The notes below the pieces were generated by a model that was not told where the DNA came from, made no database searches, and saw only the letters and a program-made list of their open reading frames with translations. DNA of 64,000 bases from an uncultured Faecalicatena sp. Lineage in GTDB: Bacteria > Bacillota > Clostridia > Lachnospirales > Lachnospiraceae. Below are positions 62,479 to 64,000 of this stretch, in pieces. The translations under genes and the position numbers were made by a program. Location of the stretch: positions 1-64,000 of the forward strand of contig CABTYO010000007.1 of NCBI GenBank assembly GCA_902489075.1, read 5' to 3'. Each line of letters starts with the position of its first letter. Within the stretch, counting starts at the first letter, position 1.

Positions 62479-63160
62479 GGTCTTTCTTCTCCAGTCTGTA
62501 TCCCGCACCGTATACCGTTTTTATCTCACAGCCGCTCGCCAGTTCCCGGAGCCGCTTTCTGAGAAACGAGATGTAATTATCTACGTTGCCCGGTTCTACA
62601 TCGGACGAGCTTCCCCATATCTTTAAGACGAGCTGTTCTCTTGTAAAAAGCTGTTCCGGCTTCTCCAGGAGCACAAATAATAATTCAGACTCTCTGGCGG
62701 TCAGGATGATTGACCTGCCGTCTTTTGAAAGTGTGCGATTCTGTTTGTCAAATGACAGGTCTGCATAGGTCAGGTTATCGGAAGCCTTGATTTGCGCGGG
62801 CCGTCTCGTCAGGGCGCGGATTCTGGCCAGTAATTCCTTCACGTGAAATGGTTTTACCAGATAATCGTCGGCCCCGCCGTCCAATCCTTCAATCCGGTCA
62901 TCCAGTCCTGACATCCCGGTGGTGATAATGACCGGAATCTGGATGCCTTTTCTGCGCATGGCTCTGATAATCGTCAGTCCATCTATGATAGGAAGCATTC
63001 TGTCAACAACAGCCAGGTCATAACAGTAATCTGTATTGAGTGCATACAGCATGGCCGTCTCTCCGTCATAACAGGCATCCACCACATATCCATTTTTCTC
63101 TAATTCCGCCTGAATCAGGCCGCATAAATCTCTGTCATCTTCTAAAAGCAGTATCTTCAT
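62471..63160 (-). CDS. OmpR-family response regulator (module E)
   Basis: A 229-residue regulator. The receiver has EDD at 7-9, phospho-acceptor Asp53 in LAVVDRMLPIIDG and Lys in DDYLVKPFH. The winged helix has LTARESELLFVLLEKPEQLF and ends IKTVYGAGYRLEKK. It is transcribed divergently from the lipoprotein and FtsX-permease genes at 63426 across a 265-bp spacer with an inverted repeat, which makes those genes the likely targets. Confidence 0.92.
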   Translation of the reverse strand: MKILLLEDDRDLCGLIQAELEKNGYVVDACYDGETAMLYALNTDYCYDLAVVDRMLPIIDGLTIIRAMRRKGIQIPVIITTGMSGLDDRIEGLDGGADDYLVKPFHVKELLARIRALTRRPAQIKASDNLTYADLSFDKQNRTLSKDGRSIILTARESELLFVLLEKPEQLFTREQLVLKIWGSSSDVEPGNVDNYISFLRKRLRELASGCEIKTVYGAGYRLEKKDHA

Positions 63161-63266
63161 GGTATCGTTTCCTTTTTTATTTTAACGAATCGCTTCAATT
63201 TCATTAAGGAAGCAGCAAAGTGTATATTGAATATCCACTTTGACTCAGTATATCAAAAAAGTCTGT

Positions 63267-63317
63267 AAAAATCCTCTAAAAAAAGGTTAAGAATTTTTTG
63301 CCATGTACAGGATTTTT
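63267..63317. promoter_or_regulatory. Inverted repeat in the module E divergent region
   Basis: AAAAATCCT (63267-63275) and AGGATTTTT (63309-63317) are exact complements in a T/A-rich spacer between the regulator and the lipoprotein gene. GTTAAGAATTTT and AGATTTTTCTTAGAAT add direct-repeat-like elements. It may be the response-regulator binding region. Confidence 0.4.
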
Positions 63318-63425
63318 AGAAAAGATTTTTCTTAGAATGATGGCACAGCAGGAAACGACAGCAGTGATCGGTTCTATGCTGAAAAAAAGAAGAAATCAAA
63401 TAGAAAGAGAAAGGTGGAACACAAG

Positions 63426-63935
63426 ATGAAAAATTCAAACATGTTAAAAGGAGTGCTTGTATTCTTATGTACACTGGCACTGACCGGATGCGGGGCAGGA
63501 AATGGAGGGAATACAGCAGACAAAGCGCAGGGGAATCCGGTGAATGCATCCGCTGAAAAAGGGAACAGTTCCGAGGCTGGTAATCAAGGTGGAAATGCGA
63601 ATGAACTGCTTAATGCCTGTTCTCTGAACGGCAGCGTAATTGATTTTGCAGACAGCGGCTGCACCATAACCCCCAAGGAAGACAAAGGAGAGACAGCAAA
63701 AATCGCAGCTGCCGGACACGAGGATGTGGGGGATACCGTAAATGTGCAGTATCAGGAGGATTGTGTCTTTCAGACGGCAGTTGTGGATGTGGCATCCGGA
63801 AATGCAGAACTTGGCGGGGCTTCCCGGTCCGATATTAAGAAAAGTACCACGCTGGTCATTTACGGTGACTTCACAGATTCCCACAATCTGACGGCAGACA
63901 GAGTCATCATCTGGCGCTATGGACAGGAGGAGTAG
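63426..63935 (+). CDS. Lipoprotein of unknown function (module E)
   Basis: A 169-residue secreted lipoprotein. Its signal peptide MKNSNMLKGVLVFLCTLALTGC has the lipobox Cys at 22, then a Gly/Asn/Ala-rich low-complexity linker to about residue 55 and a small domain with two Cys (NACSLNGSVIDFADSGCTIT), VQYQEDCVFQTAVVDVAS and STTLVIYGDFTDSHNLTADR. An upstream GTG at 63414 is in frame but the signal peptide starts at 63426. The permease gene begins two bases after its stop, so it is probably an extracytoplasmic partner of that ABC transporter. Confidence 0.75.
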   Translation: MKNSNMLKGVLVFLCTLALTGCGAGNGGNTADKAQGNPVNASAEKGNSSEAGNQGGNANELLNACSLNGSVIDFADSGCTITPKEDKGETAKIAAAGHEDVGDTVNVQYQEDCVFQTAVVDVASGNAELGGASRSDIKKSTTLVIYGDFTDSHNLTADRVIIWRYGQEE

Positions 63936-63937
63936 AC

Positions 63938-64000
63938 GTGACATTTTATCAACTGGCTTTTAAGTATTTGAAAAGGAAAAAGGGGAAGACAATTCTGCTG
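63938..64000 (+). CDS. Start of an FtsX-family ABC permease (cut by window edge)
   Basis: A GTG start at 63938, seven bases after AGGAGG (63925-63930), reads TFYQLAFKYLKRKKGKTILL to the window end. This basic amphipathic stretch is the usual start of Clostridia FtsX/MacB-type permeases that are paired with a kinase, regulator and ATPase. Together with the preceding lipoprotein it would make the transporter half of module E. Confidence 0.65.
   Translation, partial: MTFYQLAFKYLKRKKGKTILL

Overview
The window looks like a chromosomal segment of a gut Clostridia species, most likely a Lachnospiraceae relative of Blautia, Dorea or Ruminococcus gnavus. This is inferred from gene content and style: GPH-type sugar symporters beside cytoplasmic GH3, GH2 and GH106 enzymes, clustered OmpR-type two-component systems with FtsX or Bcr ABC transporters, strong AGGAGG ribosome sites, and remains of Clostridia-type conjugative elements. 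No rRNA, tRNA or CRISPR array was seen.

Layout. 1-2154: small accessory genes (SAP-domain protein, N-terminal-cysteine hydrolase, DJ-1/PfpI protein). 2256-7267: module A (response regulator, kinase, ABC ATPase, FtsX permease), closed by a terminator. 7340-9747: a group II intron with a shortened reverse transcriptase, sitting directly behind that terminator. 9846-10771 and about 16484-17600: decayed conjugative-element DNA (MobQ relaxase; VirD4/TraG coupling protein and tyrosine recombinases). It brackets a tidy divergent GH106 / GPH symporter / AraC locus (10829-16487). 18019-33686: an AraC regulator followed by a long Gram-positive polysaccharide-utilisation-like locus (SGNH esterase, rhodanese-fusion protein, two GH3, one GH2, two intact GPH symporters, one GPH remnant, a truncated deacetylase and an alpha/beta esterase). 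None of the glycosidases has a signal peptide, so import by GPH symporters followed by intracellular deglycosylation is the likely scheme.

33907-35646: a decayed hybrid kinase and a sugar acetyltransferase. 36141-43027: membrane GDPD plus module B (regulator, kinase, ATPase, FtsX permease). 43227-45289: a two-gene RloA/RloB-like ATPase plus Toprim-like pair with its own promoter, a candidate phage-defence system. 45512-48914: module C (FtsX permease then ATPase, without its own two-component genes). 49272-52187: an Old-Yellow-Enzyme-type flavin/FeS reductase with a divergent MerR regulator and a textbook 19-bp-spacer MerR promoter. 52378-56619: DUF2000-like protein, GGDEF cyclase, unknown protein, ProC. 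56722-60270: module D (small membrane protein, regulator, kinase, Bcr-type ABC exporter). 60343-64000: lipoprotein, module E regulator/kinase on the minus strand, and a second lipoprotein with the start of another FtsX permease.

Taken together, five envelope-stress or antimicrobial-peptide type sensing and transport modules lie within 64 kb, interleaved with a plant-glycoside-type catabolic locus, a defence pair and several layers of mobile-element decay. Substrates are inferred from gene families only.
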